A DNA stretch of 64,000 nt from Streptomyces sp. NBC_01485. Its GTDB lineage: Bacteria > Actinomycetota > Actinomycetes > Streptomycetales > Streptomycetaceae. The stretch spans positions 2,604,001-2,668,000 of the forward strand of contig NZ_CP109435.1 of assembly GCF_036227125.1 (NCBI RefSeq). The letters run 5' to 3'. Below are positions 50,709 to 60,200 of the stretch, piece by piece (within the stretch, counting starts at the first letter, position 1; each line of letters begins with the position of its first letter). A program made the position numbers and the translations under genes. The notes under the pieces were generated by a model. It made no database searches, was not told the origin of the DNA, and worked only from the letters and a program-made list of their open reading frames with translations.

Positions 50709-52532
50709 ATGTGTGGGATCGTCGGCTGGATCGCCTTCCAGCGTGACCTGGAGAAGGAACGCCCCACCCTCGACGCGATGACCGCCACCATGGCCTGCCG
50801 CGGCCCGGACGCCGGGGGCACCTGGATGTCGCCGCACGCCGCCCTGGGGCACCGCCGGCTGTCGATCATCGACCTGGAGGGCGGTGTCCAGCCGATGACG
50901 GCGGACACCCCGGACGGCCCGGTGGTGCTCACGTACAGCGGTGAGGCGTACAACTTCCGGGAGCTGCGCGACGAACTGCGCCGCCGTGGCCACGCGTTCC
51001 GCACCTCCAGCGACACCGAGGTCGTCCTGCGCGGCTACCTGGAGTGGGGCGAGGAGGTCGCCGACCGGCTCCTCGGCATGTTCGCGCTGGGCATCTGGGA
51101 CGGCCGGAAGGACCGCCTGATCCTGCTCCGCGACCAGCTCGGCATCAAGCCGCTGTACGTGTACGAGACCGAGGACGGCGTCCTGTTCGGCTCGGAGGCC
51201 AAGGCGATCCTCGCCCATCCGGCCGTGGAGGCCGTCGTGGACCGGGACGGCTTCCGGGAAATGATGGGGTACGTCAAGGAACCGGGCCTGACCCCGTGGA
51301 AGGGCATGCGGGAGGTCAGGCCGGGCACCATGCTGATCGTCGACCGGGGCGGGGTGCGCGAGCGGGTCTACTGGCGGCTGGAGGTCGAGGAGCACCAGGA
51401 CGACAAGGAGACGACGGTACGCCGCATCCGTGAGCTGCTGGAGGACAGCGTCCGGCGGCAGTTGGTCGCGGACGTGCCGCTGTGCCTGCTGCTCTCCGGC
51501 GGCCTGGACTCCAGCGCCCTGACGGCTCTGGCCGCCCGCGAACTGGCCGAGGAGGGCCGTCAGGCCAGGACGTTCACGGTCGACTTCGAGGACGCGGACG
51601 ACTTCCGCGGCGACGAGTTCCGCACCTCGCCGGACGCCCCGTTCGCCCGCGAGGTCGTGGACCACGTCGGCACGCTGCACAGCGACATCCGGCTGGACCA
51701 CAAGGAGCTGGCCGACCCCGACGTACGCCGGGCCGTGATCACGGCCCAGGATCTTCCGTTCGGCTTCGGCGAGGGCGACAACTCCCTCTACCTGCTGTTC
51801 AAGGCGATCCGCGAGCACTCGACGGTGGCCCTGTCCGGCGAGTCCGCCGACGAGACGTTCGGCGGCTACCCGTGGTTCCACATACCCGCGGTGCAGCAGA
51901 CCGCGATGTTCCCCTGGCTGACGGCCGCCCAGCCCGTCAAGATGTACGACCGGGAGCTGGCGTTCGACACCCTGGACCTGCCCGGCTTCTGGGCGCAGCG
52001 CTGGTCCGACACGGTCGCGCGGGTGCCGTCCCTGCCCGGCGAGGACGCGCACGAGCGCCGGATGCGCGAGTTCTGCTACGTCCACGTGACCAACTGGCTC
52101 GGCACGCTGCTGGACCGCAAGGACCGGATCAGCATGGCGGCCGGACTGGAGGTGCGGGTGCCGATCTGCGACCACCGGCTGGTGCAGTACGTCTTCAACA
52201 CGCCGTGGTCGATGAAGACGTTCGACGGCCGGGAGAAGAGCCTGCTGCGCGCCGCCGTGCGCGACACGCTGCCGGCGTCGGTGGCGGACCGGGTCAAGGC
52301 GAGTTACCCGCTGACCCAGGAGCTGAGCTACCTGGGGGAGGTGCAGCGCCAGGCCGGCCAGTTGATGTCGGACGACCACCGCGCGGTGGAGTTCTTCGAC
52401 CGGGCGACGCTCACCGAGGCCGTGCACGGAAAGCCGGAGGTCATGACGCGTGTCGGGCGCGACACGATCGAGCGGGTCCTCGACCTGGCGGTCTGGCTGG
52501 ACCTCTACCGCCCCACCCTCAAGCTGTCCTGA
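50709..52532 (+). CDS. asnB: Asparagine synthetase-like glutamine amidotransferase
   Basis: The 607-residue protein starts MCGIVGW: Cys2 is the class II glutaminase nucleophile after Met removal. The N-terminal glutaminase domain (RGPDAGGTW, GHRRLSIIDLEGG, YSGEAYNFRELR) is followed by the synthetase domain with the PP-loop LLLSGGLDSSALTAL (about 258-272). SGESADETFGGYPWF is also conserved. It would activate a carboxylate with ATP and amidate it with ammonia from glutamine. AGGAAGAGGA precedes the ATG. Within this cluster the likely acceptor is the diketo acid released by the PKS thioesterase, as shown for PieD in piericidin. A housekeeping AsnB is the alternative, but the position argues against it. 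Confidence 0.93.
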   Translation: MCGIVGWIAFQRDLEKERPTLDAMTATMACRGPDAGGTWMSPHAALGHRRLSIIDLEGGVQPMTADTPDGPVVLTYSGEAYNFRELRDELRRRGHAFRTSSDTEVVLRGYLEWGEEVADRLLGMFALGIWDGRKDRLILLRDQLGIKPLYVYETEDGVLFGSEAKAILAHPAVEAVVDRDGFREMMGYVKEPGLTPWKGMREVRPGTMLIVDRGGVRERVYWRLEVEEHQDDKETTVRRIRELLEDSVRRQLVADVPLCLLLSGGLDSSALTALAARELAEEGRQARTFTVDFEDADDFRGDEFRTSPDAPFAREVVDHVGTLHSDIRLDHKELADPDVRRAVITAQDLPFGFGEGDNSLYLLFKAIREHSTVALSGESADETFGGYPWFHIPAVQQTAMFPWLTAAQPVKMYDRELAFDTLDLPGFWAQRWSDTVARVPSLPGEDAHERRMREFCYVHVTNWLGTLLDRKDRISMAAGLEVRVPICDHRLVQYVFNTPWSMKTFDGREKSLLRAAVRDTLPASVADRVKASYPLTQELSYLGEVQRQAGQLMSDDHRAVEFFDRATLTEAVHGKPEVMTRVGRDTIERVLDLAVWLDLYRPTLKLS

Positions 52533-52537
52533 CCACC

Positions 52538-52587
52538 CCGCGGCCCCGGCCGTGCCCACCCCGCGGCGGGCCCGGCCGGGGCCGCGG
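52538..52587. terminator. Bidirectional terminator, perfect 15-bp stem
   Basis: CCGCGGCCCCGGCCG (52538-52552) and CGGCCGGGGCCGCGG (52573-52587) are exact reverse complements with a 20-nt loop. It lies between the convergent ends of the amidotransferase gene (+) and the acyltransferase gene (-). It probably terminates both and marks the right end of the pyridone-type cluster. Confidence 0.75.
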
Positions 52588-52608
52588 ACGTGCCCTCACG
52601 ACCCGGCC

Positions 52609-53886
52609 TCACGCCTCGGCGAGGGCGAGCAGGCTCGCCTGGACCTCGTCGGCCAGCTCACGCATGAACGGCCGGCTGAAGCAGGCGGTGTAGTGCGGGA
52701 ACTCGATGGCGAGACGGCCGTCGAACGTCGTGATGCAGGCCAGCATCGGGCTGCGGCCGGCCTGCGGGAAGTAGTGCTCGCGGGCGGGCGTGAGCCGTAC
52801 GTCGGTGACGCGCGTGCCCTCCGGGAGGCGCGGGCCGGACACGGCCCCCAGGTTGGTGACGATGACCGTGCCGAGGTGGAGTGCCGGATGCCGCGGGGCG
52901 GACGGCATGATCCGCATCTCCCGGAAGTGGTCGCCGCGGTCGAGGAAGTCCCGCATGCCGTCGCCGACCTCACGCGCCAGCTCCAGTACGTCGCTCTCCT
53001 TGCCGACGGGCAGGACCTGCACGTTCATGGTGACCGCGGGGACCATGCGGGCGGCGGGCACCGGCGGCGACAGCCGCGAGCGCAGATCGACCGGTGACGT
53101 GCAGCCCAGGAGGCGCGGGTCCGTGCCGTCCATGCGGCGGCGGGCGGCGAGCAGCAGGGCGGCGCTGATCAGGGCGTGCACGGACAGTCCTGCCGTGCGG
53201 GCCCGCTCGCGCAGTCCGGTGGTCGCTCCGGAGTCGAGCACCAGCCGCTGGAACTCCAGGCGGTAGGGCTCCTCGGGCGCTTCCTCCGTCGCCTTCACGT
53301 CGTACTGGACGAGTTCGACCGGGTGGCTGCCGATCCTCTCCACGCGCTGTTGCAGGTGCTTCGCCGTGTCGGCCAGGTCCGAGGGGGGCAGCAGCGCGCT
53401 GACGGGCTCGGCGAGTCCGGCCACGGGCCGGGGCGGGGCCTCGGTGCCGTCGACGATGTCCCGGTAGCGGTCCCAGAGGGTGTTGAGCAGGGCGATCCCG
53501 CTGTGTCCGTCGGTGATGACGTGGTCGATGCTCAGGACCAGGGTGTGCCGCTCCTCGCCGGGGCCGGTGCCGGGGTCGGTCACCAGGACCGCCCGGGTCA
53601 GCGGACCGCCCACCGTCAGCGGGGTGTTGAGCTCCTCGAGAAACGCCTCCTCGCCCCCGGCGCGGGTCCGCAGCCGGGGCCGCTCGGCCTCCGGGAGGGA
53701 TTCGAGGGCGTGGCCGTCGCCGTCCGGGACGATGCGCGTCAGGAGCTGCGGCTGCTCCGCCGTGACCGCCTCGAACGCCGCGGACAGCGCCGCCGGGTCG
53801 ACGGGGCCGTCCAGGACGCAGGAGAGGACCGCCCTGCTTCGCTGGGCGACGTAAAGGTTTTCCACGGGGCACAGTGCGCGTCGCAT
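52609..53886 (-). CDS. Stand-alone condensation-fold acyltransferase (PapA-like)
   Basis: The 425-residue protein is read from an ATG with GAAAGG before it; a GTG at 53904 is an alternative. It has the BAHD/condensation-domain fold: an N-terminal chloramphenicol-acetyltransferase-like half with DHVITDG (about 118-124), in which Asp replaces the first His of HHxxxDG but the catalytic His is kept. The second half contains SVHALISAALLLAARRRM, GCTSPVDLRSRL and GTVIVTNLGAVSGP. Its length and lack of carrier or adenylation domains match polyketide-associated (PapA) acyltransferases, which form esters from acyl thioesters and alcohols. It may acylate a hydroxyl of a cluster product. It is divergent from the NRPS. 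Confidence 0.85.
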   Translation of the reverse strand: MRRALCPVENLYVAQRSRAVLSCVLDGPVDPAALSAAFEAVTAEQPQLLTRIVPDGDGHALESLPEAERPRLRTRAGGEEAFLEELNTPLTVGGPLTRAVLVTDPGTGPGEERHTLVLSIDHVITDGHSGIALLNTLWDRYRDIVDGTEAPPRPVAGLAEPVSALLPPSDLADTAKHLQQRVERIGSHPVELVQYDVKATEEAPEEPYRLEFQRLVLDSGATTGLRERARTAGLSVHALISAALLLAARRRMDGTDPRLLGCTSPVDLRSRLSPPVPAARMVPAVTMNVQVLPVGKESDVLELAREVGDGMRDFLDRGDHFREMRIMPSAPRHPALHLGTVIVTNLGAVSGPRLPEGTRVTDVRLTPAREHYFPQAGRSPMLACITTFDGRLAIEFPHYTACFSRPFMRELADEVQASLLALAEA

Positions 53887-54261
53887 GCAAACAGCCTTTC
53901 TCACTGACGAATTCGCCTGCTCGAATTCTCCGGCTCACATTCTCCGGTCCGAACTCTCCGGCTCGTACTTTCCGCGGATCCTCACACCGGCGCCTCGAGG
54001 GGAAGTCGAGCGCGCCTCAAGGGGTCGGCGAGCGGGGGCACTTCCCACCGGGTGGAGAACACCCAGGTGGAGGCGGGTGAGACGTTGCCTCGAGTCTGGT
54101 TCGCGTGTCGCTTGAGCCGCCCTGGAGTGCCTTGACTAGCCCGCCGCGGGTCGAGCAATGTGAGGCGACGCAAGGCGATTTCCGCCTGCCCTGATTCCCT
54201 GTTCGACAGCATTCAGCGGGTGATTGGTGTGCAATCCCGCTCGTCATCGAGGGTTGGTTCC
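53887..54261. promoter_or_regulatory. Divergent promoter region with five 14-nt degenerate repeats (53907-53976)
   Basis: This 375-nt spacer separates the acyltransferase and NRPS starts. Five tandem 14-nt units lie at 53907, 53921, 53935, 53949 and 53963, with a consensus near TCGAATTCTCCGGC. They start about 20 nt upstream of the acyltransferase start codon. The array looks like a multi-site operator for a cluster regulator, or could be non-functional amplification. The rest (53977-54261) is less GC-rich than the genes around it. It shows no supported ORF apart from an N-terminal extension of the NRPS frame from 54160, which lacks coding-type third-position bias. Confidence 0.55.
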
Positions 54262-57200
54262 ATGGCAGTCCAGCAGCACGAACATCGCCCGCTGTCGGGA
54301 GCCCAGGAAGGTCTGTGGTTCGCCGGACGTCTGGCGGCGCACGCCGCCGCCTACAACACCGGTGAGTACGTGGAGATCCACGGCCCGGTCGACACCGGCC
54401 TGTTCGAGACCGCGCTGCGCCGTACGGTCGGTGAGGCCGACACCTTCGCGCTGCGTTTCGTGGAGACCCCGGACGGACCCCGCTGCGTGGTGGCCGACGA
54501 CCCGGACGCCTGGCCGCTGCACCGCGTCGACGTCGCCGCCGAGCCCGATCCGCAGGCCGCTGCGCGGGACTGGATCCGGCGGGACCTGGCGACGCCGACC
54601 GACCTCGTCGCGGGGCCGCTGTTCTCGCACGCGCTGATCACGCTGGGGCCGGACCGGTTCGTCTGGTTCCTGCGGGCCCATCACATCCTGCTGGACGGTT
54701 ACAGCTACAAGCTGGTGGCCCGCCGGCTCGCCGACACGTACACCGCTCTCGCCGCCGGGCGCGAGCCGGAGCCCGCCGGCTTCGAGCCGGTCGCCCGGCT
54801 CCAGGCCGAGGAAGCCGCCTACGCGGCCTCCGAGCGTCACGACCGGGACCGCGCGTACTGGGCGTCCCGGCTGGCCGCGCTGCCCGACCCGGTCCGGCTC
54901 ACCGAGCGCACGGCCCCGCCCGAGGCGCCCTTCCTGCGCCGCACCCACGACCTCACGCCCGCCGAGAACGAGGCGCTGGGCGCGGCGGCCGTCCGCCTCG
55001 GGGTCTCCCCCACCGACCTGCTGGTGGGCGCCGTCACCGCGTATCTGCACCGGATGACCGGCGCCGACGACATGGTCCTGGGCCTGTCCACGATGAGCCG
55101 GCTCGGCTCGGCCGCGCTGCGCACGCCGGGCACCGCCTCCGACATCCTGCCGCTGCGCGTCACCGCCTCGCCGACCGCGCCGGTGGGCGACCTCGTGCGG
55201 TCCGTGGCCGAGGAGTTGCGGTCGCTGCGCCGGCACCAGCAGTACCGGGGCGAGTCGGTGCGCCGCGACCTGGGCCTCATGGGCGCGGGGCGCGGCGTGC
55301 ACGGGCCGGTGGTCAACGTCGTCCCGTTCGCCGAGGACCTGACGTTCGCCGGGCATCCCACGACCTCCCACCACCTCTCCGGCGGCGCGGTCGAGGATCT
55401 CCAGATCAGCGTGCGCCCGGGAGCCGAGGCCGGTGGCCGGTGGCTGGCGTTCGACGCCAACCCGGCGGTGTACGAGCAGGCCGAACTGGACACCCACCTG
55501 CGGCGGTTCCTCCATCTGCTGGACCAACTCGTCGCCGGAGACGGGCAGTCGGCGCTCGCCGACGTGTCCATGCTGCTGCCGGGCGAGGAGCCGCGGACCC
55601 GGCCCCTGCGCACCTACACCGTCACGGGCACCCTCACCGGGCGCTTCGAGGAGCAGGCGGCCCGCGTTCCGCACGCCGTCGCGGTGACCTGCGAGGGTGA
55701 GCATCTCGGTTACGCCGAACTCAACGCGGACGCCAACCGGTTGGCGCGGCTGCTCGTCGAGCGCGGTGCGGGACCGGGCACGGCGGTCGCGCTCGCGCTG
55801 CCTCGCGGGGCGCGTCTGATCGTGGCGCTGCTCGCGGTGCTGAAGACGGGTGCCGCGTATCTGCCGCTGGACACCGGGCACCCGGCCGAGCGGCTGCGGC
55901 TCGTCACCGAGGACGTGCCGCCGGCCGTGCTCGTCACCGACGCCGGCACCGCGGGGGCGCTTCCCGCGATACCGGCGCCGACCGTCGTCCTGGGCGACCC
56001 GGAGACCGACGCGGATCTCGCCGCCCGCCCGCCCGGCGACCTCACCGACGCGGACCGCACCGGTCCCACGGGCCCGGACGACCTCGCTTACATCATCCAC
56101 ACCTCCGGTTCCACCGGCCGCCCCAAGGGCGTCCCCATTCCGCACTCCAACGTGCTGCGGCTGTTCGAAGCCTCCGACGAGCACTACGACTTCGGCGCGG
56201 ACGACGTGTGGTCGCTCTTCCACTCGTACGCCTTCGACGTCTCCGTCTGGGAGATCTGGGGTGCGCTGCTGTACGGCGGCCGGCTCGTCGTCGTGCCGTC
56301 CGCGGTGACCCGCTCGCCGCGCGACTTCCTGCGGCTGCTGCGGGAGGAGCGCGTCACGGTGCTCAGTCAGACGCCGTCCGCGTTCGAGCATCTGATGCGG
56401 TCGGATCTGGACGGCGAGCGCGCCGAGACGGCCCTGCGGTACGTCGTGTTCGCCGGTGAGGCGCTGCGGATGGAGCGGCTGCGGCCGTGGGCCGACCGGT
56501 ACGGGCTGGACGCGCCGGCGCTGATCAACATGTACGGCATCACCGAGACGACCGTCCACTCCACCTTCCAGCGGGTGACCCGGGCCCACCTGGACGATCC
56601 GCGGCACGCCAGCGTGATCGGCGTCGCGCTGGACGATCTGTGCATCCACCTGCTCGACCAGTCGCTGCGGCCGGTTCCGCCCGGGGTGACCGGCGAGATC
56701 CATGTGTCGGGGGCGGGTCTGGCGCCCGGCTACCACGCACGGCCCGAGCTGACGGCCGAGCGGTTCGTCCAGGACCCGTTCGGTCCGCCCGGCACGGCGA
56801 TGTACCGCTCCGGCGACCTCGCCCGGCGCAGGGCCGACGGGACGCTGGAGTACATAGGGCGCGCCGACCAGCAGGTGAAGATCCGCGGGTTCCGTATCGA
56901 GCCCGGCGAGATCCAGGCCGTGCTCGCCGAGTACGCGGAGGTCGCCTCGGCGGCGGTCGTCGCACGGCGGACCGCGGGCGGCGACCCGCAGCTCGTCGCG
57001 TACGCCGTGCCGGCGGCGGGACACCGCCCGGACCCGGCCGAGCTGCGCGCCCGCCTGGCCGAGCAGTTGCCCGCGCACCTGGTCCCGGCGGCCTGTGTGC
57101 TGATCGACACGCTGCCGCTGACCGCGAACGGCAAGCTCGACGTGCGGGCCCTGCCCGAGCCGGACTTCACCGACGCCGCGACGGGGCAGCGCCCGACGAC

Positions 57201-60200
57201 GCCCGAACAGGCGCTGGTCTGCCGCCTGTTCGCCGAGGTGCTGGGGCTGCCCGGGGACTCCGTGGGCGTAAGCGCCGACTTCTTCGACCTGGGCGGGCAC
57301 TCGCTGCTGGCGGTGACGCTGCTGGCCAGGCTGCGGGCCGAGGCGGGCCGGGACATCCCGATGACGGTGCTCTTCGACACGCCGACGCCCGCGGCCCTGG
57401 CGCTCCGGCTGACGCAGGAGTCCGCCTCGGCTCTGCGGCTGCCCCCGCTGGTGGCGGCGGCGCGTCCCGAGCGGGTGCCGCTGTCGTTCGCGCAGGAGCG
57501 GATGTGGTTCCTCAACCGGCTGGACGGGGCCGCGGCGACGTACAACATCCCGCTGGCCGTCCCGCTGGAGCACGACCTCGACGAGGAGGCGCTGCGCGCG
57601 GCGCTCGCCGATGTCGTGGACCGGCACGAGAGCCTGCGCACGGTGTTCGCGGACGACGGGGACGGCGCGCACCAGCGGATCCTGCCGCCCGGGACGCTGC
57701 GTCCGCAGCTGCTGGTCGTGGACTGCCCGGACGAGGAGGTGGACGCGCAGGCCGCCGTGGCGGGCCGGCACCGCTTCGACCTGACGCGGGAGAGCGCCCT
57801 GTGGGCCGCGCTCGTCGGCGCCGGGGCGCGCCGCACGCTGCTGCTCGTCCTGCACCACAGCGCCGCCGACGGCTGGTCGCTGCGGCCCCTGGCGGAGGAT
57901 CTGAGCGCCGCCTACGAGGCCCGCCGGGAGGGCCGGGCACCGCTCGACGAGCCGCTGCCGGTGCAGTACGCCGACTACGCGCTGTGGCAGCGCGCCGTCC
58001 TGGCCCCCGCGCCCGAGGGGCCCGGCCGGCTGGAGCAGTTGACCGGTTTCTGGCGCGAGGCTCTCGCGGGGCTGCCCGAGGAGAGCGCCCTGCCCGCCGA
58101 CCGGGCCCGGCCCGCCGTGTCCGGCGGCGCCGGCGCGAGTGTGTCGGCGACCGTGGACGCGGCGCTGCACGAGCGGCTGGAGCGGCTGGCGGACGCCGAG
58201 GGCGCGAGCCTGTTCATGGTCCTGCACACCGCCGTGGCCGCGCTGCTGTCCCGCTGGGGCGCCGGCACCGACCTGGCGATCGGCACACCGGTGGCCGCAC
58301 GCTCCGAGGCCGCGCTGGACGACGTCATCGGGCTGGTCACCAACACGCTCGTGCTGCGCACCGACGCCTCGGACGATCCCGCTTTCCGTGAACTGCTCGC
58401 GCGAAACCGCCGGTTCGACCTCGCGGCCCTGGACCACCAGGACCTGCCGTTCGACCTGCTCGTGGACGCCCTCAACCCGCCCCGGCACCCGGCCCGCCAT
58501 CCGCTGTTCCAGGTCATGCTGGCCCTGCAGAACAACGAACCGGCGGTGCTGCGGCTCGACGGCCGGCGCACCCCGCTGCGGCCCACGGCCACCGGCACCG
58601 CCAAGTTCGACCTCTTCGTGGACGTCATGGTCCGGCGGGACGAGCAGGGTACGTCCGACGGCCTGGACCTCCATGTCGAGTACGCCACCGACCTGTTCGC
58701 CCCGCAGACCGCCGTCCGCTTCACCGAGTCGCTGTCCGCCGTCCTCGGCGCCGTGTGCGCGGATCCGGCGCTGCGCGTGAGCGAGCTGCCCGCACGCGGG
58801 CCGCTGCCGCAGAGCCTGGCCGGTGACCCGGCCGCCGCGGCGCTGGAGGTCGCCGGTGTGCGCGACGCGGTCGCGCCGGCGCCCCGCGAGGGCTCCGCCG
58901 CGCCTGCTCTGTACGTGGTGCCCGGGCGGGCCACCGCGCCCGGCCAGGTGGAGCGGTCCCTCGACGCCCCGCACGTCATCGCCGTGAACGGGCTGCCGCG
59001 CACCGCGCAGGGCGCCCTGGACGTCGACGCGCTGCGCGCGCTGCCCGCCGTCGACGCCGCCGCCGCGGCCCGCTGGGAGCGGGAGCTGGCCCAGCTCCCC
59101 GGAGTCCGCGAGGCGCGGGTCGAACTGGAGGACATGCCCGAGGAGTTGGGCCGGATCCACCCCGGGCCGCCACGGCCGGAGAACCGGCCGGAGACCTCTT
59201 CCGGCCCCGGGTCCGGGTCACGGCCTGGCCGCGTCCCCGCTCTCAGCGAGGGCCCGGCCCTGCCCGAACCGTCCGTCCCGAGCTGGGCGGCGGCCCTCAC
59301 CCGCGCGGCGGCCAAGCCGCACGGCGAGATCGTGCACGTACGCGCCGACGGCACCGAGACCCGCCGCGGCTACGCCTCGCTCGTCCAGGAGGCCTCCCGG
59401 GTGCTGGCCGCGCTGCGGCAGAAGGGGCTGCGGCCGGGCGATCAGGTCGTCCTCCAGTGCTCGGACACGGAGGACTTCGTGGCCGTGCTGTGGGGCTGCG
59501 TCCTCGGCGGGTTCGTGGCCGTGCCGCTGACCGTGCCCGCCTCCTACGCCACCCCCTCGGCCGCGGTCACCAAGCTGGAGGGCATCTGGCGGATGCTGGA
59601 CCGGCCGTGGATCGTCGCCTCGCCGTCGGACGCGCCCGGACTGCGGGAGCTCGCCGAGCGCGACGGCTGGCCGGGGCTGCGGCTGACCACCGCCGACGCG
59701 CTGCGCGAGGCGCCCGAGGACCGCGACTGGCACGAGGCGGCGCCGGACGACCTGATCCTGATGCTGATGACCTCGGGCAGCACCGGCCTGCCCAAGGCCG
59801 TGCGGATCACCCACCGGGGCGCGCTGACCCGCTCGGCGGCCACCGAGGCGATGAACGGCCTGGGCGAGCACGACGTCAGCCTCAACTGGATCCCGCTGGA
59901 CCATGTGACCGGCGTGGTGATGTTCCACCTGCGGGACGTGTACCTCGGCTGCCGCCAGGTCCACGCGCCGACCGCGTGGATCCTCCAGGACCCGCTGCGC
60001 TGGGCCGACCTCGCCGACCGGCACCGCGTCAGCGTCACCTGGGCGCCGAACTTCGCCTTCGGGCTCTTCGCCGAGCAGGCGCACCGTTTCGGGGGCCGGA
60101 CCTGGGACCTGTCGCCGATGCGGCTGGTGATGAACGCCGGCGAGGTCGTCGTGGCCTCCGCCGCGCGCCGCTTCCTGCACGTCCTGCGTCCGTTCGGGAT

